A stretch of 64,000 nucleotides of DNA, taken from contig JARUPY010000534.1 in the NCBI GenBank assembly GCA_029817715.1, positions 2,978,501 through 3,042,500 of the forward strand, written 5' to 3'. Shown here one piece after another: positions 61,177 through 64,000 of the stretch (within the stretch, counting starts at the first letter, position 1; the number at the start of each line of letters is the position of its first letter). This DNA comes from Melastoma dodecandrum. Lineage: Eukaryota > Streptophyta > Magnoliopsida > Myrtales > Melastomataceae. The notes beneath the pieces were generated by a model, which ran no database searches, had not been told where the DNA came from, and saw only the letters and a list, made by a program, of their open reading frames with translations. A program made the position numbers and the translations under genes.

Positions 61177-63873
61177 GGAAGACTTATGCCGGTAACTGCT
61201 AGTAGCTCCGGCCTGCCTTTTGCTGATGTTTGTTCGAAAGGAGATCGATTCTGGTAATCAACAACTGGGTAGTGGGAAATTGTGTTTGGAGGATGACTTG
61301 TGGTTATAACGTGGGAACGAGCAGCTTTTTCTGGATATCTTCGGGTAGAGGAGCCCGTGCTTAAGATTAGGCAACCTAGTCGATTCATTCATTACCTCTA
61401 AACCAAATCGTAGCGGATGATTGGATGCGGGACTTTTGTCTTTTAGTTTCTAGTCCATGGGGAAATGACATGTTCCTTCTTGGAGGGGCACTAGTGCTTG
61501 CAGGACTTCTTGAACCTCCTTCAGTCTACATGTACATCTGTCCCTGTGATGCCATCTAACACGGTTTGCGGAGAATGCTTCCTCGTACGACAACTCAATG
61601 GCCGGACAACTTCAAAGAGGCGATCTGAGGTGTGGATGTTCAAAGAAGAACATCCCCCGTCTTCTGGATTTCCCCAGTATGTTGATGTTGCTCTCGTCAT
61701 TTCGAGCCGAGAAAAGCCCAATTTCTTTCTAGCCCAGGCTCAAACATACAAGGGCCTGAAACCATGGACACGCGGAAGATTAGACAGTTGTCCACGCTCG
61801 AGTTGTGTTCTGCAACCGTGAAGTTAGCTGGGTTTCGAATTTGAGTTAAGGGAGTTTGGCTGGAATCCACTGCAGAGATAAGGACATGGACACACGAGTT
61901 TCCTTTGTTCCCTCGCCAGCCAATGTGAGCTGTAATAACTTCAGTTGCGTTCGTAGGAAAATTTTTTAAAAAAATAAAAAATGAAAGTCTTCAGTTCTCG
62001 GGGTACTAAAAAACCAATCAAACTGCATCGTTTGTCGGACGTTGTCAGAGGCCATCATCATTTTACGCCTTGTTAGAAGAGCTTCTTGATTGAATGCGAT
62101 GAAGAAGACGACTTCAAGATCAAAAATTTTGCAGCCCATTCGATCTGGTTATCATATAATTATTGGTTGTAATTAACAGACAGCATAAGTATCCGGATTG
62201 GTCCAGATGGTCGGTGGTCCGAAGCCCAAAGCATGGTCGCTTGGAGGGTTTCTTTCTTCCTTCCTTAACGTATTCCTAGAAATCAACCCGGCAATGCCAA
62301 GAGAAGAAAAGACTATATATTTACGTGCGACTATGATTAGCAGCGGCCGCCGCATCCATCCATGAGTTTAGTCGTTCATTCAAGGAAAAAAGAAAAAATA
62401 AATTATGTGACGTGATGATAATTGAGATAGCCTAAATTTAGGACGAATAATAATAATAATAATCCCGACACACTTTATTTTTTAAAATCGTCCGCAGACA
62501 CGGGCGTGTACACGTGCTTTTAATTTGGCAGCTTTTAATGATCCCCCCCCCCCCCACTTTTTACAGAATTTTGTCCCCGAATAGTGGTGGGATGTTCCAA
62601 TTAATGGTCTCTACATATTTCACTACAAACCCCTCATTTTATGTTTTTTTTTTTTTTAATTTAAATAATCTAAACTTTAGACAAATTCGGTATGACATCA
62701 GATGCGACAATAAATAATACGTGCCTAAACTAAAATTCACCACTCCCCCTCCCTTTCTCCTTCATCCATCCATCCAATCGCACCGTACTTTTTTTCTACT
62801 GCCCCTCTCTCGAAGGAAACGAGGGGAGAAAGGACGCTGAAGAAAGGACGCCTTAAAATGCGGGTGGATCGGATTTGTTTCAGAGGTGGCAAAATGCATG
62901 GCCGATTCAGAAAAGCCAGCTCTGCCCCCTCCGATTAATTCACGTAATTGGGATTTTACTCCCAAGGTTGTTTACTACTACAAACGCCAATAGTACGACC
63001 ACCCTTCCATGCTCATGTCACTTCAAACTCGATCGATCTTCGGACAGACGTTTCACGATAGCAATCCTAGGAAAGAACAGTTGGGACATGTACGAAGGCG
63101 GGGCTTTCTCTCATTTAATTATAATATATCATACTACAACCATAAAAGGGAATTACACCAACTTAAAAAGGACGACCGTCCCCTCCTCTTCTACGCCCCC
63201 CCGGGGATTTCAGTCGGGAATGAAATTTCATCCCTTCTCCATCATCACCATCATCAGCAACGTCGTGTCGTCGTCGTCATCGATTGGTGCAGAGGACCCT
63301 CCCTCCCGCGAACAATTATTGCATCCCAACATCGTCATGTTGGCCTGCTAACCTGAAAGTTTTATAAAGGTCCGAGGGTTGGAACTGGTTGTTCATGTGG
63401 CCCTTGCATGCTCGCCATGCGTTTTTAACAAAAACTAATTCTTACCGGAGACAAAACAGGCAGGGAAAGACAGAATTAAATAAGAGAAAGAGAGAGGGGG
63501 GGGGGGGGGGGGGGGTGGGGGAAAAGGAAATAAAAAAGCCAAAAAACAAAAGAAACCCCAAATAGATTCTATTGTCCAATGTCTTTTCCTCGACAACGTT
63601 TTATTCCTTTTCTAATATTAAAATGGTTTTCTCCCGGGAATTTTGTAAACCCCCCCACCTCCTCCCTTTTATTACCATCCCTAACCATTGTCACTCCAAT
63701 ACATTACATGCACAGCAATCCGTGAGGGAGGGAATGGATAAAAATATGCTAAAACTTGTGTTGGGGATTCCAAAACGTTGTTTCTGATTTTCTGGGAAGA
63801 TGAAAAATGGTGAAGAGTGGGGTAGGATCGCTTATATTAGTTTGATGGTAGGGGAGGGGAGATTGATTATTAC
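61177..63873. other. intergenic region with simple repeats
   Basis: 3' flank of uL18, then AT-rich DNA with an (AAT)n run near 62,448-62,462, C and T homopolymers near 62,546 and 62,646, and a long G tract at about 63,497-63,520. ORFs at 62,875-63,356 overlap in two frames and have no recognised domain. Confidence 0.5.
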
Positions 63874-64000
63874 CAGGAAGTAGCTTTCACCATGCTCCAA
63901 GCTATGCATCAAGGATCCAAACTCATCGGTCGGGACTGGGAGGCCTGAGGAATGGACCAGAATTGCATCCTCACCAAACACGGATCTCATGTCCAGTGGC
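63874..64000 (-). CDS. unrecognised partial exon at right edge
   Basis: The minus strand has an open frame from the window edge to a GTAATA donor at 63873. It reads LDMRSVFGEDAILVHSSG and then TDEFGSLMHSLEHGESYFL. The even residue composition and clean donor suggest a true exon. I do not recognise the family with confidence and give no function. The gene continues beyond the window. Confidence 0.45.

Overview
This is nuclear DNA from a flowering plant. Genes carry short GT-AG introns, the intergenic DNA is AT-rich, and the encoded proteins are plant-specific (the chlorophyll cyclase CRD1/CHL27, GUN1, phytochrome kinase substrate, a SIP aquaporin, a DTX/MATE cluster). Plant LTR retrotransposons are also present. 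Exon boundaries were deduced by hand from splice signals and reading-frame continuity. In most genes the exon lengths add up to an exact open frame of the size expected for the family.

Layout. 0.7-1.8 kb (-): 5' part of a RING-type membrane E3 ligase, cut by the left edge. 3.9-5.5 kb (+): CRD1/CHL27. 6.5-8.7 kb (-): SIP2 aquaporin. 9.0-10.2 kb (-): FSH1-type serine hydrolase. 10.7-12.1 kb (-): calmodulin. 12.8-14.7 kb (-): PKS-family gene with an apparent frameshift. 19.0-22.5 kb (-): PQ-loop transporter. 23.7-25.7 kb (-): HAD-family hydrolase. 28.5-31.4 kb (+): ELMO-domain protein. 33.5-53.5 kb: four DTX/MATE genes, with GUN1 lying inside the cluster. 54.8-60.3 kb (-): a degenerate but structurally complete Ty1/copia element with a SINE-like insertion. 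60.8-61.2 kb (+): uL18-family ribosomal protein. Right edge: an unrecognised partial exon.

The most informative region is 42.7-53.5 kb. Three MATE paralogues share an exon-length pattern of 542 (or 539), 87, 57, 239, 119 and 87 bp. The third copy (44,989-50,630) is a pseudogene. Two LTR-sized insertions split its exons, 2,404 bp with a perfect 5-bp target duplication and 1,125 bp with an imperfect one. It also has two nonsense codons, two indels and a lost splice donor. Counting each target duplication once, exon 3 rejoins at exactly the paralogue length and exon 2 is 6 bp short, which the -2 and -4 indels explain. Its sister gene at 42.7 kb is intact, runs convergently toward it 310 bp away, and lacks one intron that the other copies have.

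The genes are independent eukaryotic transcription units. CRD1 (chlorophyll synthesis) and GUN1 (plastid-to-nucleus signalling) are functionally related and lie about 33 kb apart, but nothing in the sequence shows that this is more than coincidence. I found no clearly new molecular system. The noteworthy items are the pseudogene and transposon history, the PKS frameshift, a probable GC-AG intron, and several local duplications.
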